Positions 44,485-52,402 of a stretch of DNA of 64,000 nt are shown one piece after another (the stretch's first letter is position 1; every line of letters starts with the position of its first letter). Made by a program: the position numbers and the translations under genes. Source of the stretch: Herbidospora galbida (lineage in GTDB: Bacteria; Actinomycetota; Actinomycetes; Streptosporangiales; Streptosporangiaceae); contig NZ_SZQA01000035.1 of the NCBI RefSeq assembly GCF_005233835.1, positions 28,735 through 92,734 of the forward strand, in the 5' to 3' direction. The notes under the pieces were generated by a model that ran no database searches, was not told where the DNA came from, and was given only the letters and a program-made list of their open reading frames with translations.

Positions 44485-45126
44485 ATGATTCGTGTCTTCC
44501 TGCTCGACGACCACGAGGTCGTGCGGCGTGGAGTGGCGGCGCTGCTGGAGTCGGAGGACGACATCGAGGTCGTCGGCGAGGCCGGCACCGCCGCCGCGGC
44601 CTCCGCGCGCATTCCCGCCCTGCGGCCCGACGTGGCGATCCTCGACGTACGCCTGCCCGACGGCGACGGCGTCAAGGTCTGCCGTGAGGTCCGCAGCCAG
44701 GTGCCGGGCCTGGCCTGCCTGATGCTCACCTCCTACGCCGACGACGACGCCCTCTTCGAGGCCGTCATGGCGGGGGCGGCCGGCTACGTGCTGAAGCAGA
44801 TCCACGGCTCCGACCTGGTGGGGGCGGTCCGCACGGTCGCCGCCGGGCAGTCGCTGCTCGACCCGCAGACCACCGCCTCGATGCTCCACCGGCTGCGCGA
44901 CCAGGCCAATCGCAGCGACCCCCTGGGGGCGCTGTCGGAGCAGGAGCGCACGATCCTGGAGCTGATCGGCGAGGGGCTGACGAACCGGCAGATCGGAGAG
45001 CGCATGTATCTGGCGGAGAAGACCGTCAAGAACTACGTCTCGAACCTGCTGGCCAAGCTGAACATGCAGCGCCGGACCCAGGCGGCGGCGCTCGCCGCCC
45101 GGATGAGAGCAGATCGGCGCGATTGA
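44485..45126 (+). CDS. devR: DevR/DosR-type NarL-family response regulator
   Basis: This 213-residue protein has a receiver with phospho-acceptor Asp54 (AILDVRLPDGDG) and the conserved KQIHGSDL lysine region. A LuxR HTH follows at about 148-205 (LSEQERTILELIGEGLTNRQIGERM, TVKNYVSNLLAKL). Phrases GAAGYVLKQI and YLAEKTVKNYVS match DevR/DosR, the hypoxia/NO/CO regulator. The sensor kinase devS lies 0.5 kb away on the other strand, and two DosR-box-like palindromes lie nearby. Confidence 0.9.
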   Translation: MIRVFLLDDHEVVRRGVAALLESEDDIEVVGEAGTAAAASARIPALRPDVAILDVRLPDGDGVKVCREVRSQVPGLACLMLTSYADDDALFEAVMAGAAGYVLKQIHGSDLVGAVRTVAAGQSLLDPQTTASMLHRLRDQANRSDPLGALSEQERTILELIGEGLTNRQIGERMYLAEKTVKNYVSNLLAKLNMQRRTQAAALAARMRADRRD

Positions 45127-45127
45127 C

Positions 45128-45141
45128 GGGACTTAAGTCCC
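45128..45141. promoter_or_regulatory. DosR-box-like palindrome upstream of the flavin-binding protein
   Basis: GGGACTTAAGTCCC is a perfect 14-bp palindrome matching the core of the DevR/DosR recognition sequence (GGGACT-WW-AGTCCC). It lies 2 bp after the devR stop and 36 bp before the ATG of the PPOX-fold gene, suited to activation of that gene. Confidence 0.85.
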
Positions 45142-45177
45142 TAATCCGCTATATGCCATTACCGGCAGACTCACATC

Positions 45178-45582
45178 ATGAGAATCGACTCGGCCGGACT
45201 CTCTGTGCTGTCGCGGGAGGAGTGCCTGCGCCTGTTGGCCATCACGCCTATCGGGCGGCTGGTCTTCACCTATCGGGCGCTGCCCGCCGTCCAGCCGGTC
45301 AACTACGTCCTCGACGGGGAGACCGTCGTCATCCGGACCGCCATCGGGTCCCGCCTGGCCGCCGCCACCCGTGACGCCGTGGTGGCGTTCGAGATCGACG
45401 ACGTCGACAAGGACACCGGGTCGGGCTGGTCGGTGACCGTGCTCGGGCACGCACGCGGGGTGACCGCGCCCGAGGAGATCACCCGGCTGTCGGCGCTGCC
45501 GCTGATGCCCTGGGCTCCGTCGGCGTTCGACCACTTCGTGACGCTGTCGACCGAGGAGGTCTCGGGCCGCCGTATCGACTGA
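45178..45582 (+). CDS. Pyridoxamine-5'-phosphate-oxidase-fold flavin-binding protein
   Basis: This 134-residue protein has the small split-barrel fold: LSREECLRLLAITPIGRLVFTY, PAVQPVNYVLDGETVVIRT, GSRLAAATRDAVVAFEIDD and GWSVTVLGHARGV. Proteins of this type bind FMN or F420 and are frequent in DosR regulons of actinobacteria. A DosR-like box sits 36 bp upstream, and copy C of the palindromic repeat begins right after the stop. Confidence 0.88.
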   Translation: MRIDSAGLSVLSREECLRLLAITPIGRLVFTYRALPAVQPVNYVLDGETVVIRTAIGSRLAAATRDAVVAFEIDDVDKDTGSGWSVTVLGHARGVTAPEEITRLSALPLMPWAPSAFDHFVTLSTEEVSGRRID

Positions 45583-45616
45583 GCGAGACGCGGACGACCG
45601 AAGGCTCTGCCTCAAT
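45583..45616 (+). repeat. Dispersed palindromic element, copy C (truncated)
   Basis: GAGCGAGACGCGGACGACCGAAGG followed by CTCTGCCTCAA matches the left arm and tail of copies A and B; the right arm is deleted. It abuts the stop of the PPOX-fold gene on one side and the devS 3' end on the other. Confidence 0.6.
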
Positions 45617-47153
45617 GAACAGGCACGCTCCAGCGGAGCCGGGTGTTCCAGGCGGCCGCCGCGCCGATCGTGAACGACCCGCCCAGCAGGACCGCCCGTT
45701 CTTCCAGGTTGCGCAGGCCGCTGCGGCGGCCCGTGGCGGTGATGCCGACGCCATCGTCCTGGACGATCAGGGTCAGCACGCCGTCGGTCACCTCGGCCAC
45801 CACTTCGGCGCGGGACGCCTTGGCGTGGCGTACGAGATTCGAGAGGGCTTCGCGCAGGACGGCGAGGAGCTGCTCGGCGACCGCGTCGCCGACGGCGTTG
45901 TCGAGCCAGCCGTCCATTCGCAGGCCGGGCATGAAGCCCAGGTGGCCGCGGGCGCCCTCGACCAGTTCGACGATGTGGGAGCGGAGGCTCTGCTCGCCCA
46001 TCACGGCCGGCGACTGCAGGGCGAAGATGGTCGAGCGGATCTGCCGGATCGTCTCGTCGAGTTCGTCGATCGTGTGCCTGACCCGGGTCGCCGCCTCGGG
46101 GTGCTCGACGAGCCGGACCGTGCTCATCAGCGTCATGGCCGTGGCGAACAGCCGCTGGATGACGACGTCGTGCAGGTCTTTGGCGATGCGGTGGCGGTCT
46201 TCCAGCAGGCCCAGGCGCTCGGCGTCCTCGCGGGCCTCGGCCAGCTCCAGCGCGATCGAGGCCTGGTCGGCGAAGGCGCTCAGCATGCGCAGCAGCGACG
46301 GCGTGAACGGCAACCGGCCCGGACGCTTGCCGAGCAAGAGCACCGCGCGCACCGAACCGACGCGGCCCAGCGGTATCGACGCCTGGTCGACGAGGTCGGC
46401 GAGGTCGCCCTCGACGATCTCGGTGCCGTTGCCGAAGCGCAGCACCGCGACGTCGGCGTCGGCCATCTCGCGGGCCCGGCCGACCACATGGGTGAGCACC
46501 TCGTGGGGCCCGGCGCCCGACAGCAGGCTCGTGGTCACCTCGGACGACGCCTGCAGCCACATCTCGCGGCGGCGGGTCTCCTCGAACAGGCGGGCGTTCT
46601 CGATCGCGACGCCGGCGGCCGTGGCCAGCGCGGTGACGACCGCCTGATCTTCCTCGTCGAACTCGGCGCCGCCGCGCTTCTCGGTCAGGTAGAGGTTGCC
46701 GAAGACCTCGTCGCGCACCCGCAGCGGCACGCCGAGGAAGCTGCCCATCGGCGGGTGGCCGGGCGGGAAGCCGTAGGAGTCGGGGTGGTCGGAGATGCGT
46801 GCCAGCCGCAGCGGCTTCGGCTCCTTGATGAGCAGGCCGAGCAGCCCGAGGCCGTGGGGCCAGTGCTCGATGCGGGCGATCTCCTCCTCGCTCAGCCCGA
46901 CCGGGATGAACTCCAGGAGGGTGGACTCCTCGCCCACCACGCCGAGCGCGCCGTAGGTCGCGTCGACCAGCCGGGCGGCGGTCTCCACGATCCGGCCGAG
47001 CACGGTCTCGAGCTGGAGGTCGCTGCCGATGAGCACGACGGCCTCAAGCAGCGCGTGGACGCGGTCGCGGGTGGCCAGCACCGCTTCGAGCCGGGTCTGC
47101 AGCTCCGCGAGCAGCTCATCCAGGCGCATGCTGGGCACGAGTGGGTGAGCCAT
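45612..47153 (-). CDS. devS: DevS/DosS-type heme GAF sensor histidine kinase
   Basis: This 513-residue soluble kinase has GAF-A at about 45-190, GAF-B at about 205-310, a HisKA_3 domain with His328 (IAKDLHDVVIQRLFA) and a HATPase ending about 510 (LREALSNLVRHAKAS, DDGVGI). The first GAF carries GFPPGHPPMGSFLGVPLRVR, where His133 is equivalent to the heme-ligating histidine of mycobacterial DevS/DosT. It would sense O2, NO or CO and phosphorylate DevR. It is divergent from a relic gene with a DosR-like box between them. Confidence 0.93.
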   Translation of the reverse strand: MAHPLVPSMRLDELLAELQTRLEAVLATRDRVHALLEAVVLIGSDLQLETVLGRIVETAARLVDATYGALGVVGEESTLLEFIPVGLSEEEIARIEHWPHGLGLLGLLIKEPKPLRLARISDHPDSYGFPPGHPPMGSFLGVPLRVRDEVFGNLYLTEKRGGAEFDEEDQAVVTALATAAGVAIENARLFEETRRREMWLQASSEVTTSLLSGAGPHEVLTHVVGRAREMADADVAVLRFGNGTEIVEGDLADLVDQASIPLGRVGSVRAVLLLGKRPGRLPFTPSLLRMLSAFADQASIALELAEAREDAERLGLLEDRHRIAKDLHDVVIQRLFATAMTLMSTVRLVEHPEAATRVRHTIDELDETIRQIRSTIFALQSPAVMGEQSLRSHIVELVEGARGHLGFMPGLRMDGWLDNAVGDAVAEQLLAVLREALSNLVRHAKASRAEVVAEVTDGVLTLIVQDDGVGITATGRRSGLRNLEERAVLLGGSFTIGAAAAWNTRLRWSVPVH

Positions 47154-47177
47154 GCCGACATTCTGCTCCTAACCGGC

Positions 47178-47191
47178 GGGACTTTGGTCCT
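47178..47191. promoter_or_regulatory. Second DosR-box-like palindrome, between devS and a relic gene
   Basis: GGGACTTTGGTCCT matches 12 of 14 positions of the DosR core palindrome. It is 24 bp from the devS start and 8 bp from the first possible start of the relic, so it could drive either gene, including autoregulation of devS. Confidence 0.65.
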
Positions 47192-47199
47192 TTGGCGGC

Positions 47200-47849
47200 G
47201 TGGTTTCCATTCCTGGTGAGGTGGCGGTGCTGGCACGGTCGGAGGCGGTGCTGGCGGCGCTCGTCGAGGTGCTGCCGGTGTGTTCCTACGTGCGGGCCGA
47301 CGACGCGGAGATGCCGGCCCACTGGGGCGACGACCCGCTGACGACCGTCATCGTCGTCGACTCGCTGGGGGAACCCCGCGAGTTCGCGCGGATGGCGGCG
47401 CGGGTCAGCCGGCGCAAGCCGATCGTGGTCTTCACCCCGGCCGGGATCACCGAGGGCCTGACGGCACTCGCCCGCGCGGCATCACGCTGGGCGCGTCGTG
47501 GCCGGGGGTGGAGATGACCGTGCGGGGCGTCAACGACCCCGTGACCGGGCCGCTCGTGGTGGTCGGCTACGGCGGGGTGGTCGCCGAGCTGACCGGCGAC
47601 CGGGCCTGCCGGGTGCCGCCGCTCGGGCCGGAGACCGCCGCCGAGATGATCGCCGACCTGCGCTGCTCACCCCTGCTGTACGGCTACCGCGACCACCCCC
47701 GGGCCGACACGACCGCGCTCGGCGAACTGCTGATCCAGGTCGGGCGCCTGGTCGCGACCCTCCCGGAGGTGACGTCGGTGGATCTGTCACCGGTGACCGT
47801 GTCGTCCAAAGGGGTGACGGTCACCGGTGCGCGGATGAGCGTGCGTTAG
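47200..47849 (+). pseudogene. Relic of an ADP-forming acyl-CoA synthetase/GNAT-ACS-like gene
   Basis: The first frame (47200-47517) holds part of a succinyl-CoA-ligase-like flavodoxin domain: VIVVDSLGEPREFARMAARVSRRKPIVVFTPAG. Homology then continues in another frame as GVEMTVRGVNDPVTGPLVVV, GYGGVVAELTGD, MIADLRCSPLLYGY and VDLSPVTVSSKGVTV to the stop at 47849, which is the end of an ATP-grasp domain. The CoA-binding domain and the middle (several hundred residues) are absent. The gene is truncated and frameshifted. Such synthetases are often DosR-linked in actinobacteria, and a DosR-like box lies just upstream. Confidence 0.75.
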
Positions 47850-48841
47850 AAGTCGGCGTCGAAGCTGACCGTGCCGGTGACGCCGACCTGGTAGGCCGAG
47901 ACCTTCCGCTCGAAGAAGTTCGAGAGCTCCTGCACGTCCTGGAGCTCCATGAAGGCGAAGGGGTTCTTCGAGCCGTACAGGGGCGGGATGCCGAGCTGGG
48001 CCAGCCGGCGGTCGGCGACGTGTTCCAGGTAGAGGCGCATGTCGCTGATCGACATGCCGGGCACGCCCTGGTTGAGCAGGTCTTCGGCGAACTGGGCCTC
48101 GCAGTCGACCGCCTCGGCGAGCATCTGCCTGATCTGGGCGATCAGGTCGTCGTCGAACAGGTCGGGCTCCTCCGCGCGGGCGACCTCGACGACGTCGAAC
48201 GCGAAGGCCATGTGCATCGACTCGTCGCGGAACACCCAGTTCGTGCCCGAGGCCAGGCCGTTCAGCAGGCCTCGGGAGCGCAGGAAGTAGACGTACGCGA
48301 AGGCGCCGTAGAAGAACAGGCCCTCGATGCAGGCGGCGAAGCAGATGAGGTTGAGCAGGAAGGCCCGGCGGTCGGCCTTGGTCTCCAGGCTCTTGAGGTC
48401 GCCGAGGGAGTCGATCCAGCGGAAGCAGAAGTCGGCCTTCCGGCTGATCGACGGGATGTTCTCGACGGCCGCGAAGGCCTCGAAGCGCTCCTGCTCGTCG
48501 GGCACGTAGGTGTCGAGGAGGTTCAGGTAGAACTGCACGTGCACGGCCTCCTCGAAGAGCTGCCGCGACAGGTAGAGGCGCGCCTCGGGGGCGTTGACGT
48601 GCTGGTAGAGGTTGAGCACCAGGTTGTTGGCGACGATCGTGTCACCCGTGGCGAAGAAGGCCACCAGCCGCGACACCAGGTGGCGTTCGGCGGGCGACAG
48701 CTTCCCCAGGTCGGCGAGGTCGGAGTGGAGGTCGACCTCCTCGACGGTCCAGGTGTTCTTGATGGCGTCGCGGTAGCGCTCGAAGAACGCCGGGTAGCGC
48801 ATCGGGCGCAGGGTCAGGCTCATGCCGGGGTCGAGCAGCAT
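47846..48841 (-). CDS. nrdB: Class Ia ribonucleotide reductase beta subunit
   Basis: This 331-residue R2 protein starts at ATG 48841, which overlaps the nrdA stop by one base (TGATG). Iron ligands are visible in ATGDTIVANN, LFEEAVHVQFY, CIEGLFFYGAF and FRDESMHMAF. The tyrosine in HVQFY corresponds to the radical-bearing Tyr. The C-terminal tail ends in FDADF. It forms the diferric-tyrosyl subunit that activates NrdA for dNTP synthesis under oxic conditions. Confidence 0.95.
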   Translation of the reverse strand: MLLDPGMSLTLRPMRYPAFFERYRDAIKNTWTVEEVDLHSDLADLGKLSPAERHLVSRLVAFFATGDTIVANNLVLNLYQHVNAPEARLYLSRQLFEEAVHVQFYLNLLDTYVPDEQERFEAFAAVENIPSISRKADFCFRWIDSLGDLKSLETKADRRAFLLNLICFAACIEGLFFYGAFAYVYFLRSRGLLNGLASGTNWVFRDESMHMAFAFDVVEVARAEEPDLFDDDLIAQIRQMLAEAVDCEAQFAEDLLNQGVPGMSISDMRLYLEHVADRRLAQLGIPPLYGSKNPFAFMELQDVQELSNFFERKVSAYQVGVTGTVSFDADF

Positions 48842-51126
48842 CACTGGCACGCCTCACAGGACTCGGGGTTCTCCAGGGAGCAGGCGATGGCGGCGTCCAC
48901 CGACATGACGGGGACCGTCGCCTGCTGGATGCGCGTCGCGGGGCGCGAGCGCAGGTAGTACGTGGTCTTGAGGCCCGACTTCCAGGCGTACAGGTACATC
49001 GACGACAGCTTGTCGATGGTCGGGCTGGCCATGAACAGGTTGAGCGACTGGCTCTGGTCGATGTACGGCGCCCGCGCCGCCCCCATGTCGATGAGGGCCC
49101 GCTGGGGCAGCTCCCAGGCGGTGCGGAACAGGCTTCTGACCTCATCGGGCAGTTCGGCGATCCCCTGGACCGAGCCCTCGGCCTGGCGGATGGCGGTCCG
49201 GACGGGCTCCGTCCAGAGGCCGCGGGACTTGAGCTCGGCGACCAGGGCGTTGTTGATCTGGAGGAACTCTCCGCTCAGCGTCTCGCGCTTGAAGAGGTTC
49301 GACACCTGCGGCTCGACGCACTCGTAGCAGCCCGCGATCGACGCGATGGTCGCGGTGGGGGCGATGGCGATCAGCAGGGAGTTGCGCAGGCCGTGCTCGG
49401 CGATCTTCGCGCGGAGCTCGGTCCACTCGGGGCTGAGGCCGTGCAGGTCGGGCTGCAGCCGGCCGCGGGCCGCCCAGGTCTCCGCGTACGCCGGGTGCGG
49501 GCCGTGCTCCGCCGCGAGGTCGGCCGAGGTGTCGAGGGCGGCCAGGTAGATCTCCTCGGAGATCTTCGTGGACAGCTCCCGGGCCTCGGGCGAGTCGAAC
49601 GGCAGCCGCAGGGCGAAGAAGACGTCCTGGAGGCCCATCAGCCCGAGGCCGACCGGACGCCAGCGGGGGTTGCTCGCCGCGGCCTGCTCGGTCGGGTAGT
49701 AGTTGATGTCGATCACGCGGTCGAGGAAGACCACGGCCGTCTTCACCGTCTGGCGGAGCTTGTCCCAGTCGATGCCGCCGTCGGCGAGGTGGGCGGCCAG
49801 GTTGATCGAGCCCAGGTTGCAGACCGCGGTCTCCGTGTCGTTCGACACCTCGATGATCTCGGTGCACAGGTTCGACAGGTGGACCACGTTGCCCGGCTCG
49901 GCGGCCTGGTTGCAGGTGCGGTTCGAGGTGTCCTTGAAGGTCATCCAGCCGTTGCCGGTCTGGGCCAGGGTGCGCATCATCTTGGCGTAGAGGTCGCGGG
50001 CGCGGATCTGGCGTACCTGACGGCCTTGGTTCTCGGCCTCGCGGTAGACCTCGTCGAAGGCCTCGCCCCACAGGTCGGGCAGCTCGGGCAGCTCGTTCGG
50101 GTCGAACAGCGACCACATCTGGTCGGCCTCGACGCGGCGCATGAACTCGTCAGGGATCCAGTTGGCCAGGTTGAGGTTGTGGGTCCTTCTCGCGTCCTCG
50201 CCCGTGTTGTCGCGGAGCTCCAGGAACTCCTCGACGTCGGGGTGCCAGGGCTCCAGGTAGACGCAGGCGGCGCCCTTGCGGCGGCCGCCCTGGTTGACGG
50301 CGGCCACGGAGGCGTCGAGGGTGCGCAGGAACGGGACGATCCCGTTGGAGTGGCCGTTGGTGCCCTTGATCAAGGCGCCCCGGGAGCGGACCCGCGACCA
50401 CGAGATGCCGATGCCGCCGGCGAACTTCGACAGGTGGGCGACCTGGGCGTACCGCTCGTAGATCGAGCCGAGTTCGTCGCGGGGGGAGTCGACCAGGTAG
50501 CACGACGACATCTGGGTGTGCCCGGTGCCGGAGTTGAACAGCGTCGGCGAGCTGGGCAGGTAGGCCAGCGACGACATCAGGCGGTAGAGCTCGACCGCCT
50601 CCTCGGGCTTCCGGGCCAGGCCGCAGGCCACCCGGAGCAGCCAGAACTGCGGGGTCTCGACGGGGAGCCTGGTCTGGGGGTGGCGGAGCAGGTAGCGGTC
50701 GTACACGGTGCGCAGGCCGAAGTACTCGAACCGCCGGTCGTTCCCCGTGTCGATCGTGGCGTCGAGCAGGTCGGCGTGGTCGGCCACGAAGGCGGCCGTG
50801 GCGTCGCCGATCAGGCCGAGGGCGTGGCCCTCCTTGATCGACCGGCTGAAGGTGTCGGCGTCGACCTCCTTCTGGATGTACGCCGCCAGCAGCCGCGCGG
50901 CCAGCCGGGAGTACTGCGGCTCCTCGCCGATCATCTCGGCGGCGGTCTGGATCGACAGGCGGTCGAGTTCGGCGGTGGTGGCGCCGTCGTACAGGCCGCT
51001 GATCGTCCGGGTGGCGACCCGCAGCGGCTCGACGTCGGCGAGCCCGCCGGCACAGCTCTCGACCGCGGCGACGATCCTGGTGACGTCGACCGGTTCGAGC
51101 GAACCGTCGCGCTTCTTGATGCGCAT
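48841..51126 (-). CDS. nrdA: Class Ia ribonucleotide reductase alpha subunit
   Basis: This 761-residue R1 protein has an N-terminal ATP-cone (MRIKKRDGSLEPVDVTRIV), the catalytic core with cysteines in MSSCYLV, NLCTEIIE and AVCNLGSINL, the radical-transfer region near LKTTYYLR, and the C-terminal redox pair CEAC. It reduces NDPs to dNDPs. The start is ATG 51126. It lies downstream of a cobalamin riboswitch, as known for the nrdABS operon of Streptomyces coelicolor; no nrdS regulator is present here. Confidence 0.95.
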   Translation of the reverse strand: MRIKKRDGSLEPVDVTRIVAAVESCAGGLADVEPLRVATRTISGLYDGATTAELDRLSIQTAAEMIGEEPQYSRLAARLLAAYIQKEVDADTFSRSIKEGHALGLIGDATAAFVADHADLLDATIDTGNDRRFEYFGLRTVYDRYLLRHPQTRLPVETPQFWLLRVACGLARKPEEAVELYRLMSSLAYLPSSPTLFNSGTGHTQMSSCYLVDSPRDELGSIYERYAQVAHLSKFAGGIGISWSRVRSRGALIKGTNGHSNGIVPFLRTLDASVAAVNQGGRRKGAACVYLEPWHPDVEEFLELRDNTGEDARRTHNLNLANWIPDEFMRRVEADQMWSLFDPNELPELPDLWGEAFDEVYREAENQGRQVRQIRARDLYAKMMRTLAQTGNGWMTFKDTSNRTCNQAAEPGNVVHLSNLCTEIIEVSNDTETAVCNLGSINLAAHLADGGIDWDKLRQTVKTAVVFLDRVIDINYYPTEQAAASNPRWRPVGLGLMGLQDVFFALRLPFDSPEARELSTKISEEIYLAALDTSADLAAEHGPHPAYAETWAARGRLQPDLHGLSPEWTELRAKIAEHGLRNSLLIAIAPTATIASIAGCYECVEPQVSNLFKRETLSGEFLQINNALVAELKSRGLWTEPVRTAIRQAEGSVQGIAELPDEVRSLFRTAWELPQRALIDMGAARAPYIDQSQSLNLFMASPTIDKLSSMYLYAWKSGLKTTYYLRSRPATRIQQATVPVMSVDAAIACSLENPESCEACQ

Positions 51127-51214
51127 CCTCGTCCTCTCCTCGCGAACTCACCGAGGCGCGCGGGCACGAGGGCACCGGGCGGGGCCGTCCCACGCGGCCT
51201 CGGACCAAAACGCG

Positions 51215-51392
51215 ATTGGCAGGTCTTCGGACTCGCGGGCGTGCTTCTTCTCGAAGCGCCTACCGGCCGTCGCTTCCCAGGCTCCTTTCGGCAGCCCAGT
51301 GCTCGATTGACGGCTTTCGTTCCCACTCACCGCTGCGGGGCAGTCCCGGATTCCCACCGGGTTCCCTCTTACGGCGCCCCGGCTGGCGGGCG
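51215..51392 (-). promoter_or_regulatory. Adenosylcobalamin riboswitch controlling nrdAB
   Basis: The minus-strand leader has the B12-element order: AAGAGGGAACCCGGTGGGAATCC, then GGGACTGCCCCGCAGCGGTGAGTGG, the GCCGTCAATCG and GAGCACTGGGCTGCC segments, GGAGCCTGGGAAG and finally CGAGTCCGAAGACCTGCC. It lies about 90 nt upstream of nrdA. B12 would switch off this B12-independent reductase. Confidence 0.93.
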
Positions 51393-51508
51393 GGGCGAAC
51401 CAACGCGTGGGACACCATATCTAGGATCCAGATCGGCTGTCACATCAACATGTGGTGTCCGGCACCCCCGGACGAATCCCCCTGGCGGAGTGTGCGCAGG
51501 ATGGGGTG

Positions 51509-52282
51509 ATGGAGCGGAAAACCTGCACCGTGCGACTGGTGGGCGGGCCCACGGCGCTGCTGGAGATCGGCGGCCTCCGGCTGCTCACCGACCCGGCCTT
51601 CGACGCGCCCGGACCGATCGCCAGCGGCACCCGGACGCTCATCAAGACCACCGGCCCGGCCGTCTCCCGGGAGGAACTGGGCGATCTGGACATCATCCTG
51701 CTCTCCCATGATCAGCACGCCGACAACCTCGACCGCGCCGGCCGGGCCCTGCTCGACGAGGTGCCCGAGGTGCTGACCACGCCGGAGGCGGCCGAACGGC
51801 TCGGCGAGGACATCACCGGCCTGCATCCCTGGGACCACCTGACCTTCGAACGGCCCGACGGCGGCTCCCTCCGCATCACCTGGGTGCCCGGCCGCCACGG
51901 ACCGCCGGGCACGGAAGATCTCACCGGCCCGGTGACGGGCTTCGTGCTGACCGCCTTCGATCTACCGGCGATCTACGTGAGCGGCGACAACGCCTCCCTT
52001 GAGGCGACCCGCGAGATCACCGAACGGCTCGGCCCGATGGACGCCGGGGTGTTCTTCGCCGGCGCGGCCCGGACCCCGCTGCTCGACGGCTTCCTCACCT
52101 TCACGGCCGAGGAGGTGGTGGAGGCGACCCTCATCACCGGCGCGGAGGTGGTGATCCCCGTCCACATGGAGGGCTGGCAGCATTTCACCGAGGGCCCGGC
52201 CGACCTGCTGGACGCCTTCGAGAAGTACGAGCTCGCCGACCGGTTGCACCTCCTGGAACCCGGCCAATCGACCTCCTTCTGA
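51509..52282 (+). CDS. MBL-fold metallo-hydrolase (UlaG-like)
   Basis: This 257-residue protein starts at ATG 51509; upstream GTG codons also fit. The metal site is LLSHDQHADNLD (HxxHAD), with RHGPPG, YVSGDNASL and VIPVHMEGW supplying the remaining ligands. This matches MBL-fold hydrolases of the UlaG/L-ascorbate-6-phosphate lactonase type, though the substrate is unknown. It is divergent from the nrdAB riboswitch. Confidence 0.85.
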   Translation: MERKTCTVRLVGGPTALLEIGGLRLLTDPAFDAPGPIASGTRTLIKTTGPAVSREELGDLDIILLSHDQHADNLDRAGRALLDEVPEVLTTPEAAERLGEDITGLHPWDHLTFERPDGGSLRITWVPGRHGPPGTEDLTGPVTGFVLTAFDLPAIYVSGDNASLEATREITERLGPMDAGVFFAGAARTPLLDGFLTFTAEEVVEATLITGAEVVIPVHMEGWQHFTEGPADLLDAFEKYELADRLHLLEPGQSTSF

Positions 52283-52402
52283 GTGAAACGTCACGGAAAG
52301 AAACGGCGAACTCCTCGGTAGTAGCAGAATGTGCCATTTCCAAGTGATATGCCCTGGCACCATGCTCTGTGGAGACCATCTCCCCCAAGGAGCAGAACAC
52401 CT

